In this document: piece after piece, positions 12,691-26,600 of the stretch | Numbering within the stretch: position 1 is the stretch's first letter | Layout: every line of letters starts with the position of its first letter | Source: Babylonia areolata | Taxonomy: Eukaryota > Mollusca > Gastropoda > Neogastropoda > Buccinidae | Assembly: GCF_041734735.1 (NCBI RefSeq) | Contig: NC_134883.1 | Coordinates: 20,120,247 to 20,184,246 of the forward strand | DNA: 64,000 nt | Direction of reading: 5' to 3' | Made by a program: the position numbers and the translations under genes | The notes under the pieces: generated by a model | Database searches by the model: none | Told to the model about the DNA's origin: nothing | The model's input: only the letters and a program-made list of their open reading frames with translations

Positions 12691-15493
12691 GCATAGCGTG
12701 AACGTTCGCACTGTGGGTGTTCTTCCACGGCCAGTTGGCCGATGGAGGAGTGCACAAAATTTAGGGTTTACATGCATAATCAATACATGCAACGATTCTC
12801 ACCGTCCCGCTTTGCCCCCATCTGACGTGACATAGCCCAGATCCTCGTGCATTTCGCACACTTTGTCAGTTAGTTCAGACATGCTTGTAAACAGACTTGC
12901 ATATAGACAAACCAGCAAACACGAGAAACAACAATAAACAGATAGATTAGCATTAAAAAAAAAATTCACATTGAACGGCACAAAAACAAGTGTACTTTAC
13001 ATGAAAAAAAAAAAAGTTCCAAGTGTTTGGCCGACCACCACTCCCCGTCCCAACACCCATCCTCATTTCGTTTCCACACCCTCGCACCTGCTGGTGTACA
13101 AGTCGGTTAGATCTGAGAAAAAAAGTACCTAAAATTCGTTCTCAGATTCGTTTGAAGTAGTATTTAGTTGTAGAAATATACACGGCAGTTAGTTTAAACT
13201 TGTTTGATTATTGATTATCACCCACACATCTCAGACTTTATGTTTGAGGAATTGTTATGATTATTGTAATGGCCAAGCAAAGGCCAAACACTGAAAAGTT
13301 AGTTTTCATTTATTTTATTTATCATGAAAAAAAGAAGAAGAAAAAAGAGGATAATGCGCCACTATGAAAATAATAATCGTGCGTGTTAATTTGTCAACAA
13401 CTGAACGGGAAGCCGTGTGGAGGTGTGTAACACAGTAGGACAAGAGGAATAGAGGAATGTGGGGGCGGTACAGCGCACACCTCGTGCCTTGCGCGCGACG
13501 GAAACGTGGAGGGGACGTACAGACGTCACCACCAAACAGCTCGAGTACACCGCTGCCTTATTTGGCAATTAGATAGTAGCCCTGCTTTGAATAGACCCCT
13601 CTGCGTCATCGCTGCCGGGGGCTGACAGAGCGGTTTGGTGATGGGGAGGAGGGGGTGGGTGGGGATTGTTTGCACAGGTAACAGGTATGGTGTTTGAGGA
13701 CACTCTTTCATTTGCGTTGCATACTTTGCCCATCTAAGCACATTTTACGTGTCTCACCTGTGCGGTTGTTTTTTTTTCCGAAGTGTTAGCATGATATGTC
13801 ACTCCCACGTACCACATTTTTTTCATTCACGTGCGCTGCAGCACTAGCCTGTGCAGCTTGGAGGATGGTGTCAGTAATGTGGGCCTGGATTAAAATGCCA
13901 GTGAACACATGAATTATAAGCTTTGAATGATTCGCGTCAAGGCATAATTTTCATCACACCCTTCTATTGAAGACTGTCTCGCATATTGTTTGGGTAAGAT
14001 GTGCAGACCTGCTAGTGCCTGGACCCTTCGTGTGTATACGCACGCAGATCACATACGCACGTTAAAAGGTCTCGTAATCCATCTTAGCGTTCGGTGGGTT
14101 ACTGACACTAGAACATACCTGTCATGCATCCCCAGCCCTCTCCGAAAACGGAGTGTGATTGCCTGCATGGCGGGGATGAAAACGGTCATGCAAGTAAAAT
14201 TCCACTTGTGTATACGAGTTAACGTAGGAGTCGCAGCCCACGAGTGAAAAAAAAAAGCCTGGGTTATACAACGGTCTTTGCGTATGTTTTTCATGTTTTG
14301 AAAATACCGATATAGCATGAACGAATACATAGATTAAATCAAGTTACCAGTACATCACCAACCTTTATTAATTATATTTTCTGGAAGAAATAAATTTAGT
14401 TTTTTTTACAAAGGGTTTATCAGTAGGTCGCAAAGAAACGTATAAAGGCGTGTTTCGGATCGCATTGATATTCATTTACACGCCTGGATTTTGTGCTCCG
14501 TTCCTCTTCTCTCGTTCTCCATAACAATAAACCCAGACAATGCCATCCAGTGTCCGCTCGCATTGCTTTTGTTCAGTGTTGCTGCTGCTCTTGTTTTCCG
14601 AGTGTTTCAAAGCGTGAGATGTGAGATCCGAGTTCAGTTTATGCATACCTTCGAGGGCATGGGTTCTCGATTGTAACATGAGTAGAAATGTGAATGAGTT
14701 TCACATCCAATATTTTGATGCGCTTATTTGGTTTCACACACAACAAACGGAGGGTGTAGTGTGGAATGAAGGAGTGAGTAGTGTTAGGAGGCAGATGTTG
14801 TACGACTTTTTTTTTCTTTTACAGTGGCTTGAATTATTTGTTTATTTTGATATTGTTGGTGGTAGTAGAAGAGAGACACATACGCACAGACTGATATTAA
14901 AACGAGAGAGAGGGAGAGAGAGAGAGAGAGATATTTTTGACCGGTGTACATGTGTTCGGTGTATGCATGAATGCAAGGCAGTAAGTTAAGTGCGGTGCGT
15001 GACAGATTCACAGGGAACCAGTCATAGTTGATACCCTTCAGCTTCAACACCCAGCCCTCTTCCTGAGGAAAGAGGACCCACCCACTTTTTGTTTGTTTTT
15101 CAATGGCCCTCTTCTTTCTCCGTCACCCTCACCCACGCCCCAATCCTTCCGCGATTCTCTCCCCTCAACTGCTTTTGACAACTCCCTCTGTGCGTGTGTG
15201 TGTGTGTGTGTGTGTGCCCCCGTCTGCACGCCTCTGTCTCTGCCCCTCACCCCTCCCTTCAACCTCCCCCCCTCATTCTTCCATCCCCTGTCCGTATCGA
15301 AAGAAACTTAGAGTGAGCACACTTGCTCAGCAAGACGCGTTTTAGGGGCATATATCGCAAAGCAAAGCCGTCGTACCATTCATTTATTCATTTCACAACT
15401 GAATGGCCTCTTTGGTCTGCATGGTCTGTTTGCTCTGCAGAATACAGCTGCCATGTCCCAAGACGTACTCTGCTTACATTCCCCTTGTCACAG

Positions 15494-15494
15494 T

Positions 15495-15551
<57 letters not shown>
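15494..15551. repeat. (GT)n microsatellite
   Basis: Pure GT over about 58 bases, followed by TTTGC pentanucleotide repeats. Confidence 0.95.
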
Positions 15552-15552
<1 letters not shown>

Positions 15553-15867
15553 GCTTTACTTTGCTTTGCTTTGCTTTTCACAGCACCCACACGCATACAA
15601 ACACACATGTGTTGTCGACAGTGATCTTGGTGGTTTTTAAGCCTTTTTATGCACCAGTGCGTGCATGTCAGTTATAGCGACGATACACCAGATACTCTCG
15701 CATTTTACACCCCATTTTTCTATTCTTGGATAATCCTTGCCAGTGTGTTCACGCACGAGCGCGCGTCATGTCCTTTTTGTTATATCCTTTACGTACACAC
15801 CATATCCTCTAATTATATCATAATCCTCTTAATTTCCACATTAGCGAATGACATCCGATCACAAGGC

Positions 15868-15962
15868 TGTACTACTACTTCTACAACAACTACAAATACT
15901 ACTACTACTACTACTACTGCTGTTGCTGCTGCTGCTGCTGCTACTACTACTACTACTACTTT
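15868..15962. repeat. (TAC)n/(TGC)n trinucleotide repeat
   Basis: Imperfect ACT/ACA units, then (TACTAC), a (TGC) block near 15,917-15,942 and (TAC) again. Open frames give Thr/Ala runs, but nothing around them looks coding. Confidence 0.95.
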
Positions 15963-17666
15963 GTAATGGTTAAGTCTGGATTAAAAATGTTGCATCATGG
16001 TTATCGAATTGTGAGCTTTCCATTCACAAGAATGAAATCACATCGTGCACGCGTACCCAGCAACCGGATGCACGCATCACCCAGCCGAAGATTAAGATGC
16101 AGGATGTACAAACTTTGTGTCTGTGTGTCATTGTCAAACTCCGCATGATATTTCACATGGTACACTGAATAAACGACAAATCTGCTTTCTACCCGGTAAA
16201 GACAAATAATGATATTTAAAAGGTCCGTAAGAGTAGGCTCAGACATGTATACAGCAGTAAATATGGAGCTTGGAATATATGGATGCATGTACCGTCAATT
16301 CAACACAACACATGCACACACAGACACACACACACACACACACACAATATATATATATATATATATATATCACTCATGCACGCACACTTATACACCCCCC
16401 GCCCCACACACACACCGCCAGAGAACAGGGAGAGAGAGGAGAGCAGAAGCAGACAGACAGGCAGACAGACAGACAGACAAAATTTAATTCAAAAGTATTT
16501 CATATCATATTGAAGGGAATATGAGTTGTAAAGCTGTTGGACAGGTTTTTAACACTGCATGCACAGCCTCAACGACTCGGTGGTCCATTCAAACTTTTCC
16601 TGGTAGTCTAATCATACACACACACTTTCAACCCCCTCTCTCCCCGTATCTTCCGCAGAACGCACAGGACATCATACAACACGCAAGCACTCAACACAGA
16701 AGGAACGCAAAATAACACACGCATACGCCCGCTCACGCATGCACGCAAGCGAACATACACACACACACACACACGCACGCACGCACGCACGCAAACGCAC
16801 TTACACACACACACACACACGCGCGCTCGCTCGCGCGTCTGCGTGTTTGTACAGTTTGAAAGAGAAAGCAAACAGAATTTTCAAAGTCCAGAGCAGGCGG
16901 GTTTACTCCATTCAGCATAGACGTGATTGTGATCAGTTGTAATTAACACGAGGATTAATTATTATGGAAAATCAGTGAGTGCGAGTGCATACTAGCGAGT
17001 GTGTGTGCGTGCGTGTGTGCGCGTGCGTGCATGTGCGCAAGCGCGTGTGCGCGTGCTTGCTTGTGAATACATGTGGTTAGTGAGAACTGGGGCTTGGTGG
17101 GTGAGGAGGGGATGGAAGGTGAAAAGAGGACGGCAGATGGCCGCTCCCGCGGCGACAAGGGTGACGGTATTCCTTTGGTGCTGGGAGCTGCAACAAAATG
17201 TCGGGTCGTCATATTGGCGCCCTGTTAACTACAGGATGTAGTTGGCCCGGCCTCCTTCCTCCCTGAAACTATTGTGCCATTGTATAATGGTCCTCTCTGT
17301 CTGTCTGTCTGTCTGTCTGTGTCTCTGTCTGTCTCTCTGTCTATAGTTTTTTCCCCCCTCTCCTTTTTTTCTTCCATTTTCTGTGTGTTTTGAATGCTCA
17401 GTTGTGTGACATTTTGTGAATAACTATCATTGGAGCGGGAAAACTGAAGAATTTTAGGAGCGTAGGTTCGTGTACGCACACGCACACAGGCAGCACACTA
17501 AACCGCGCATTTGGAATACAGTGAGAGATTAAATGACTGTAACATTCGGTCAGTGTCTTAATATTTAGAGCTCAGAGAAGACATATTTGTAATCCTGAAT
17601 ATGGAGTGTGGAGGTGCTTTAAGTGTGTGTGCATGGTAGTGGTGGTGGTGTTGGATGGGTGTGAGT

Positions 17667-17670
17667 GTGT

Positions 17671-17720
<50 letters not shown>
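17667..17720. repeat. (GA)n homopurine microsatellite
   Basis: A nearly pure GA run of about 50 bases. Homopurine mirror repeats like this can form triplex DNA. A second GA run lies at about 18,969-19,010. Confidence 0.95.
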
Positions 17721-17723
<3 letters not shown>

Positions 17724-18720
17724 GGTGGCTTAATCGAAAAAGAAAAAGAAACTTCCCAACAGAAATGGTAGCGGGAGGAACATGTGCAAGGGCAGATCGC
17801 GTGGCAGCCTGCATGGAAGGGCCAACATTTTATTTTAGGCAGTCTTGAAGGGCGAAATAATATTTTTACTCGAGCAGTCATACGTTCAGTTTGTGCACGC
17901 TTTCACCCCATGGTACACCGACACAGCATTAAGAAAAGGTCCGGTTCGTTTCAGTATGACGACCATTCGTATTCATCTCGGCAAATTTACTTTGGGAGAA
18001 CAAACTGTTAGTGTACTCGCGCATTACGTTTGTGCGTTAGTTTCGGTTTGGGCACGTGGGCGGGCCACATTTTGAAGTGAAGTGATCAGGTCGAGGTAGC
18101 GAAGTAACCATGAGGCTTATCCGCCCGGTTGTGTTTGCGTTATTCACCATAATTATTCAGTTAATGTTTTTGATTTGATAGACCGGGAAAGCACTGGAGC
18201 TGTTTCCATGGTAGCAAAACTTAATTCGTGAGAATCTGGAATTATCCCCCTTGGTAGTAATTTAAATTTTCGTTTGTCTTCTGATAGAAGTGCACAACGA
18301 AGTCATGGTCACACACTTATTTACGAGCTAGAATAAATATGAAACAAGCAACGTGTTTTGAAATAGGTTTGAGAAAAATTTGAGGAAATGAAAGGCTTCT
18401 GCAGCCTGGGCTGCACATTAGCAGTGAGCAGACGATACGAGATGTCACTTCCGGTTGTGAGGTAAAGAAAACCATGAAACGGTAGTGTTGTTCAAGGTTG
18501 ACTGTGGCTTATCTTTTCTTGAAAGTTTGTCTTTTACACTCTTGTCACCTTGAATTGTTGAAGGTATGTTATTCGGTATCATTATGACAGGGTTCATTGG
18601 CAGGCTGTCGACTTTAAGTTTTTAGATGACCTGCAGGGATGAGCATCCAAGATGAGTGCCACGAATGGTAGTGGTCAGGTCTATATTTTAGGAAGAGTTC
18701 ACTGAGCGCCGCCCCCACGC

Positions 18721-18965
18721 CCCCACTTTACCCCTGACCACTCTTACCCCTGGCCACTCTTTTCCACTCTTTACCCCAGCAACCATCAGTATCAGTAGAA
18801 GCTGGTACTGACAAACCCTAGCAAGACTATTGTTCTTATCCAGCACTTTAGTTGATAATGTGTGATAACATGCATGTGAAGCCTGCAGTGGAAGCTATTT
18901 TTTGGCTATTTGTCATTTGTTTTCCATGGAAACACATTGAGGCAGATAAGGAGTTGGGTGTCTGC

Positions 18966-19011
<46 letters not shown>

Positions 19012-19179
19012 CTCTGACTATAAATGACAATTGTTAGACATGCTGCTGTACTTTTGAGAGGGACATCTTGCAGTATTATTTTCAAGAATCTGAGTATGGA
19101 AAAATAAGTGATTCTTGGGGATTTTTTTTTGTTCTTATTCCATTTATTAGTGTAACGAGGAGGTTTCAATTTTTTTTTT

Positions 19180-19210
<31 letters not shown>

Positions 19211-19914
19211 GGAATTGGCAAAACTGAGACCAAACATGAACAACAAACAGAAAAAGGAAAGACCATTCAAAAATTTTCCAGTTCAAACTAATGAGACTCC
19301 TTTTACTTGGTTCATATGGCTGAACCTTGTAAATTTGTCTTGTCTGTCTCTTGTGCTTGCTCTGCTCATTAAAAAAAAAATTGCTTTACTGTTCTATTCA
19401 ATTATTTCTTTTGAAAATGAAGGTCAGAAAGTAGGATCAACAAGTATGAATAGACAAGAAACAAATGGCCAAGTAGTCAGTCTATGCATACATGTCTAGA
19501 AAGAGGTGTGGGGATGGAGGAAGACAGGGATAGAAAGGAAAAATATAGCAGTTGCTGTTGTGTTTTAAATGCTGAGAAGAAAAGGATATATTTTGACAAA
19601 GACACTTATTTAGTGAGGATGTGGAGCAAAATTGAAACTCACGTCCGCCTGTCTTGTTTGCAGACACTTAATTTTTTTTCTTCTTCTTCTTTCTCTCTCT
19701 CTCTTTTTTAAATTTATTTAATTTTTTAAAAGAAGATTGCTGTCATGTAGGTAGAAAATTGAAACTGTCTAGCACCGTCATTTCTGAGATATCGAAAAGA
19801 AATTTTGATTTATTTTTGTGCTTGCAACTGCAAGCATGACTTTATTTGCATGAGAGTTACACATTTATAAACAAGGACTATAAATTCATCTATTATTGTT
19901 GTTTGTGTTTACAG
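18721..19914 (+). other. CpG-poor intron directly upstream of first visible exon
   Basis: CpG is nearly absent from about 18,721 onward, in contrast to the sequence before it. The stretch contains a (GA)n run at about 18,969-19,010 and a poly-T run joined to a poly-G run at about 19,170-19,212. It ends in a normal acceptor (TTTGTGTTTACAG). I see no exon in it. Confidence 0.75.
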
Positions 19915-20166
19915 ACAGCTCTGATATTGTGGACAAGAAGCTGAAGCTGATCCTGGGCCTGATATGGACGCTTATTCTGCACTACTCCATCTCCATGCCC
20001 ATGTGGGAGGGAGAGGAGCCCACTCCCAGCGAAGGCGGCCCCACGCCCAAGCAGCGTCTGCTGAACTGGATCCAGAGCAAGATGCCAGATTTGCCTGTCA
20101 AGAACTTCACCACCGACTGGAACGATGGCCGTGCCATTGGTGCTCTTGTCGATGCCTGCGGACCTG
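19915..20166 (+). CDS. FLN: Filamin exon: end of CH1, start of CH2
   Basis: Encodes the last helix of the first calponin-homology domain ([11 protein letters not shown], then [12 protein letters not shown] and the SMPMW end), a short acidic linker ([11 protein letters not shown]), and the start of CH2 ([29 protein letters not shown]). The tandem CH pair is the F-actin binding domain. The acceptor is TTTACAG at 19,908-19,914 and the donor is G|GTGAGT. The exon enters and leaves in phase 1. The preceding exon is not in the window. A 719-bp intron follows with nothing recognisable in it. Confidence 0.97.
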
Positions 20167-23100
20167 GTGAGTTTTGGGATGTTGACTGGATCGTGTAGTA
20201 ATTTTGTGGTGAATATGCTTGTGTGCATCTGTATTTGCTTGTAGATTGCATAAGAAGCAGATGTGATGATGATTATTAATTGTTAGGATTCAGTGATTAA
20301 TGTTGAAAAGGTAGACTTTTACATTAGTAATCTATATTTGTTAGTTGAATATTTGTTATATGGTATCACTGAATTTCTCACTGTAGCAGATTGCTTTGTG
20401 TGAAATGTAGACTGCTCTATTTAGAAGGCAAAAATCATTGCAAAACATTGACCAGTGTTATTGGTATATATATCGGAGCTTCCCTGCATCTTCTCCACCT
20501 TCATCCTCAATGCACAGAGAATTTGGGCAGAAAATGTTTGTTGTTTTTCATTTGTTATCTCTTATTACAATTTTTAAAGTTACTGTTTAGTGCAGGATCT
20601 CTGCTCAAGTACATCATGCATAAAGGATCTAGGCTGTCATCAGATTGTTAAGACAAGCTTTCAGATGTTCTTTGATGGTATTGTAAAACTGTCTGTAAAT
20701 CTGGGGCTTATTGCTATCCAGGCATGTTTTGACTCAACTGGTTTTGCACTGCACTGATGCTATTTTGATGATGATGGTTTCAGCTGCAGATAATGATGTA
20801 TTATTTTATACTGTTCTTTGCTCAGCGTAACAGTGGTGATGACAGTAACACTACAAAAATGATGATGGTTATCTGCACTATACAGGTCTGTGCCCTGACT
20901 GGGAGGACTGGGACCCCAAGAAGGGTGACAACAATGCCAGAGAAGCTATGGATGCTGCTGAGAAATGGCTTGATGTCCCACAGGTACTGCCTGTCCTGCC
21001 TTTGATGTCTTGAGAGTGAATTGGAAGCTGAAGGCAGAGATGTTGAAAACCTGTGGTGTGTGTGTGTGTGTGTGTGTGTGTGCATGTGTGTGCACGCCGC
21101 GCGCATGCGTGCGTGTGTGTGTATGTGTTGTGTGCGCGCATGTGTGTGTTTTGTGCGTGTTTGTGTGTAAAAGACTGCCCTCTGTCATCAAATCTACTAT
21201 ATAACGCACCTGTATACTTTTGTTGCCTGATGTTCTGTTCGACTCGTAACAAATAACAGCGAAACAAAGCAAAAATAACTAATAAACAAAAAGCCACAAT
21301 CAAACAGCTTTAACAACAAAAGTCCCTTGCATTTTTAAGAAGACTTTTGCTCTCACATTATTCTTAAAAATTACTGTCACAAAACGACATATGACTAAAA
21401 CAGAACAAAACAAAACCAAAAAAATGCTGCTATGACTGACGCATTCTGTGTGTGTGTCTTTGTGTTGACAGCTGATCCAGCCTGAGGAGATGACCAACCC
21501 CAAAGTGGACGACCTGTCCATGATGACCTACCTGTCACAGTTCCCCAATGCCAAGCTCAAACCTGGTGCCCCTCTGCGCCCGCGCATCAACCCTGCCCGT
21601 GTGAGGGCCTACGGGCCAGGCCTGGAGCCCAAGGGGAACCAAGTTGGAGCTCCTGCCCGCTTCACCGTGGAGACCTTCTCTGCAGGAAAAGGAGATGTGG
21701 CGGTGACCACTACCAACCCTAAAGGCGTTAAGGAATCGGTGTGTTGGCTAGGTGAATTTTTGGGGGGTGGGGAGGTGGAAGGACGGGGATGGAAGGGGAA
21801 GTGTGCGGAGTTGGGTGAAGAGGGGATGAAGGGGTAGATCGTTATGATCATTTAAAGAATCTGGTGTGCTGGCTATGTTGACTCAGTATGTAATAATTGT
21901 TTCTTGACTGACATTGTTGTATATGGATGGGTTGGAATTTTATTGCTTTCATATTTAAAAAGTAGGCTGGGGAATTTCTAAAAAAACTAGTTTGTCCTGT
22001 TCGTGAAGAATACTTTTTCTTTCTCACTGTTTTTCATCTTTTATTTTCTTCCTCTTTTTTGTGTGCTTTATCCTCCATATGTGTGCAGTTTATGGATGGT
22101 ATATATATATATATATATATGTATGTATGACAGATATTAAAGATTATGTGTGTATGTATGTGTCAGTGTGTGTGTGTGAATTCTATAATATGACTTGCAT
22201 AGTAAATTGTATATGTTTCAGTGTGAAGTGGTATTCAACAATGACAGGAACCTGACTTTCTCCTGCGTCTATGTGCCCACCATGGAGGGCCAGTACAAGG
22301 TTTTTACCATTTTCAAATTTCTTTAAATATAATTATTTTATTTGTTATTTACAGTGTGTCACATGGTTTTGTCTGTCAGTGGTGGAAAGTGTTCCTAGAT
22401 TCCTGACAGTGTTTAAACATTGCAATTGTGCTGCATGTGGATGCTGTGCATGAGCAATAATCATAGGACATTGATTTTTCACTCAGGTAGTTTTCTTCCC
22501 CTGGGTAGATTTTTATTCGGTAGGTATTTTTCCCCTCTGTCATTGCATGTGTATATTTCCTGTGAGTAAGTTTCCAGGACCTGTGTTTGAGAATGTGCAT
22601 CATATGAATGTTCACCAGACTGAGTATGTATTGTGGTCACTTGTTTCTTTACTTTATTTAAACATAATATTTGAAAGATGATATTAGAAAATCAGTTCAT
22701 TGCACTTGTATATGTGTGAAATATCCTGAACATAGACATTTTGAGGGTGGTGCTTCAGTCCCTATCCAAAGCATTGCACTGAATATTCCTCTTGTGTGTT
22801 CCATTTCTATCAGTAATATGTGTAATTTTAAAAGAAAAGGTAATAATTGAGATATTCCAATTACATGATTGTTATATTGGTGATGCCCAGGTGACAATCC
22901 TGTTTGCTGGCAAAGAGATAGGCAAGAGTCCCTTCATGGTGACAGTGGAAGGGGCAGCTGGAGATGCCAGTAAAGTCACTGCCAAAGGACCTGGTCTGGA
23001 GAAGACTGGTGTTGTTGCCACCAAGAAGACGTACTTTGAGGTCTTCGTTAAAGGTGAGACTCTGTCTGTGTGTGTTTGTGTGTCTGTGGGCGTGTATGTG

Positions 23101-23621
23101 TTGGGTGGGTGGATGTGGGTGAGAATGTGGCTGGAGGCTGGAATAAAGTATGTTTTTTTTGCTAATCCTTTGAACTATTCATAACTTGAAATAGTTGATT
23201 GGTCAGCTTTGAAGACCACATAGGAATGAATTTCATCTGAACTGGGGAGGTGGATAACAGTGCTTGACTTCCTTAAAGTAGTTGAGCTCATCTGTTTTGT
23301 TCATGTTGCCATCATCTCACTGAAAGCAAGGAGTGATTTGTCAGGAAGTTGATGTTGTTTTGTTTTGTTTTGTTTTTGTTTTGTTTTCATTCTGCAGCCA
23401 CCATTGTGGGTGGGCTGTGTGTGTAAGGGGTTGGCCTCAAGTGTAGTCCTTATGCATTGTTCTGTGTCTCCTTGTGGGTTGTGATTGTATGTCAGTATAT
23501 TTACTTAGCAGCTCTTGAGCTCTCAGCATGTCATGCTGTGTTGCTTCCTCTTTATTTATGCCTGTCTCTTTTCTTTCTCTCCGTCCTTGCTTCTCTCCCT
23601 TCCTCCCTCCTTCCTCCCTCC

Positions 23622-23658
<37 letters not shown>

Positions 23659-26600
23659 AGTTGGTTGTAGTTGTCTTACCTTTGTAAATAAAGTAAGACT
23701 GGTTTTGCGTGTGTGTCTTTGGTCTTAGATTTTTTTTTTATATTCGAGTGTACTTTGCACAAGGATATCGTAGTGTGCATGTCTGATGAAAAGACTTGAA
23801 GCAGTATGATATCCTGAATGATAGTATATTCGTAAACTCATTCAGAAAGCTAACATACAGAAAGCCATCATACATAATAACAGTAATATTTTATGAACAG
23901 GGTATACCTACAAAAAAACAGTTTGGCCCAGAATAATTTTTCTTCTTTTCCACTTGAAAGTGTGCATGCCCAGTCTTTAGATGTGTGTGGATGGTCAATT
24001 AAGATCTTTTTGAAAATGAAATGAAAGTAAGTTTGGTTCTTTCTCTATGGGAAAGTGATGTAAACAGTTTATTGTTACAGTTTTCTACAATCATTTTGGG
24101 GGGAAAGGAAGGGAAAAAACAACTGATTTAACACAAGTGACATTTAGCTAAAACAAACTCACTTGTGAGGTGTTATGTATTTATTTGACTCATTATTTGC
24201 TATATGAGAAATAGAAAAGGGACAGAAGATACTGAAAAGGTCATTTGGATGGGAGACAGAATGACTTAGTTTGATATCTGACATTGACAACAAATTCAGA
24301 GATAAGCATAGAAAGTCAACAATGTGATGGTTCATGTTATTGGATTGATTGGTAGATTGACAATAAGCATTACAAGGACACTGTTTGTGCTTGGTAAATT
24401 CAAGGTTTTGGTCTCAAATCCTTAACATAACTTTAACAAGGACAATGTCCATGCTCACTATAAAAAGTCCAGGTTTGGTCCCAAATCATAACCATAATGA
24501 TAATAGTAATGGATGCTTATCTAGCACTCTGTCCGTAAAATTGCTTTAGATTCTTTGCAAGACACATTCTGTGATGCATAACACATTACATCAGTGTCAC
24601 ACATGAATACCAAAATGTACTCCCCCACCACACACACATACATTCTCACAAATATGTACATGTGTACACATACACATGTATACTCAAATGGTCAAGCATA
24701 TACCACATATACAGAAATATATATATATATATACTGTTTGGATGGGCATGCTACCATGAAACTTATTTGCTGAGAGAAGAGGAGGTGAGTTTTGAGTACC
24801 AGATTTTAAAAGAGGTGAGGTCATTGCATGTGAACAGGTGCAGGGAACGGGAAGGTGGACGTGGTCATCCTTGACCCCCATGGACGCAAGGACACAGTGC
24901 GCGCCAGCGTGCAGCCCGCCCCGGGCAAGGAGGACACCTACCTAGTGGAGTACGCTACCATCGACCAGGGACTGCACTCTGTCAACGTTTTCTTCGCCGG
25001 GTCCCAGATCCCTCACAGCCCCTTTGGCGTGCAGGTTGCTCCTGGTGAGTGTCTTGTGCTGCTTTGTAGTGATTGGCTGTGTATGGGTGCTAGCTTTGTG
25101 GGGATTGGCTGAGTTTGGTGCTAGTTTGTGGAGATTTGAGGATTTCAGTGCTGAAGTTCTGGTTTGGGTGGAAAAGGGTTATAGTTTTAAAGCCTGGATT
25201 TTGACTGTAGGGTATTAGTTTGCTTGTAGCCTGAAGAATTGGTGCGGCCAGTTGAGGGTCTTTGTGGTTTTTTGTTTGTTTACTCTTTTAACTGTTTGAA
25301 TTATTTATATTAAGAAAAAAGCTTTGGTGTGGCCAGTTGAGGTTTTGTGTGGCTTTTTATTTCATTTTTTAAAATTCTTTTTAAAAAGGTAACTCATTTT
25401 TAGTATCATTGTTTTTTGTTTTGATTGATTTTATTAAAGGAACACTGCATTGTATTTGGACAGTGAAGTAGTGTTTTTCATTACTCTTGGTGTGTGTGTA
25501 TGTGGAATGATTTTTAAAAAGAATGTCTTTGATATGCTCTTTACGCTTTGTTTTGATTTTGGTGTATTTTAATGTTAAATAAAGCTTTGCATACTCTTGA
25601 ATCACAGTTAAGTAAAGGTCTCCAAACACGCAGAGCATGAAGTGCACAAACTCTTGTAATATTTCACATTAGGGATGTAGAAATATGTTTCTGACAATAA
25701 GTTATTTACATTTGCTCCACATTTCACTTCCTGGTAGTGAAATAAGCTTATGATTGTTTGAAATAAGCTTTTGATTTTACCTTACATCACAGAGGTATAT
25801 GAATGAACTCAACTAAATAACTGATGTATATTAACTTAGTTTGAAATATTGTAGACAGCCCTGATGAGCAGAAAATTTATCTTGGTTCATGAAACATATA
25901 TGTCATACATTTGTTACTGTTTTAAAAGTTCAGTGAGGAAAATTACCTGGTACTCAAGCATGGACACACACACACACAAGATAAATGTACTCATGCACAC
26001 ACCCTTCGTCTCTCATTTGCATACATTTCAACACTTACCTCTTGACATTTTTTCTGTGTACTGTCACACACTGATTTCTCATGCAGCATTGCAGATGATA
26101 GATTTTGTATTTAGGCGAAAATTGCAATCGTATTCAATATCAGTCTTTAGTTTTGCAACATCTATTTTTGTTGAAATTTAGTAGTATGTAAAATAATGTA
26201 TCTGCAGTTGTGTTTAATCATATGATATTTGATAGTATTTAACCATTGATAACAATTGAATGTCTCACGTTGGTAGTGTTTGTAGAGGGTGTACTTATAT
26301 TTCTCCTTTTATGCAGTATCTGAAGATTACATGTCATCTTCATTCATACCTAATACATGATTTATGTTTGTTTGTTGGATTTATTCCACAGAAATAAGTA
26401 AGTAGATGGCTTGCTATTAAGTGTTGTAGTTGTGTGGAACTAGTTGTTGCATATTGCTTGCTTTGTACATTATCTCTGCCTGCATAGAGACTCACTTTGT
26501 GAAGTTAACCTCATATGTATTGAGTTCAGTTCCGGTGATCTTTGAAGTTCTATGTGTTAATTTATTGGATAAACTCACTGTTAAAAGGTTTGTTATTGTT

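Larger units (their letters stand above)
1..18720. other. Non-coding, CpG-rich 5' flank or first intron
   Basis: I see no supportable protein-coding exon here on either strand. In particular nothing matches the first half of a filamin CH1 domain, which must precede the exon at 19,915. The open frames are short or follow CA, TCTG, GA or CT repeats. CpG is common (about 14 in 17,881-18,060). Contents are a SINE, a LINE 3' fragment and dense microsatellites, listed separately; the rest is unrecognised single-copy-looking DNA. It is either a long unmethylated first intron or 5' flank of the gene. Confidence 0.7.

Noticed and set aside
17845-18075. 76-codon frame considered as the missing CH1 first exon
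   Set aside because: No CH1 features (no WCN motif, no DLSDGLRLI-like motif) and no fitting donor in phase 1.
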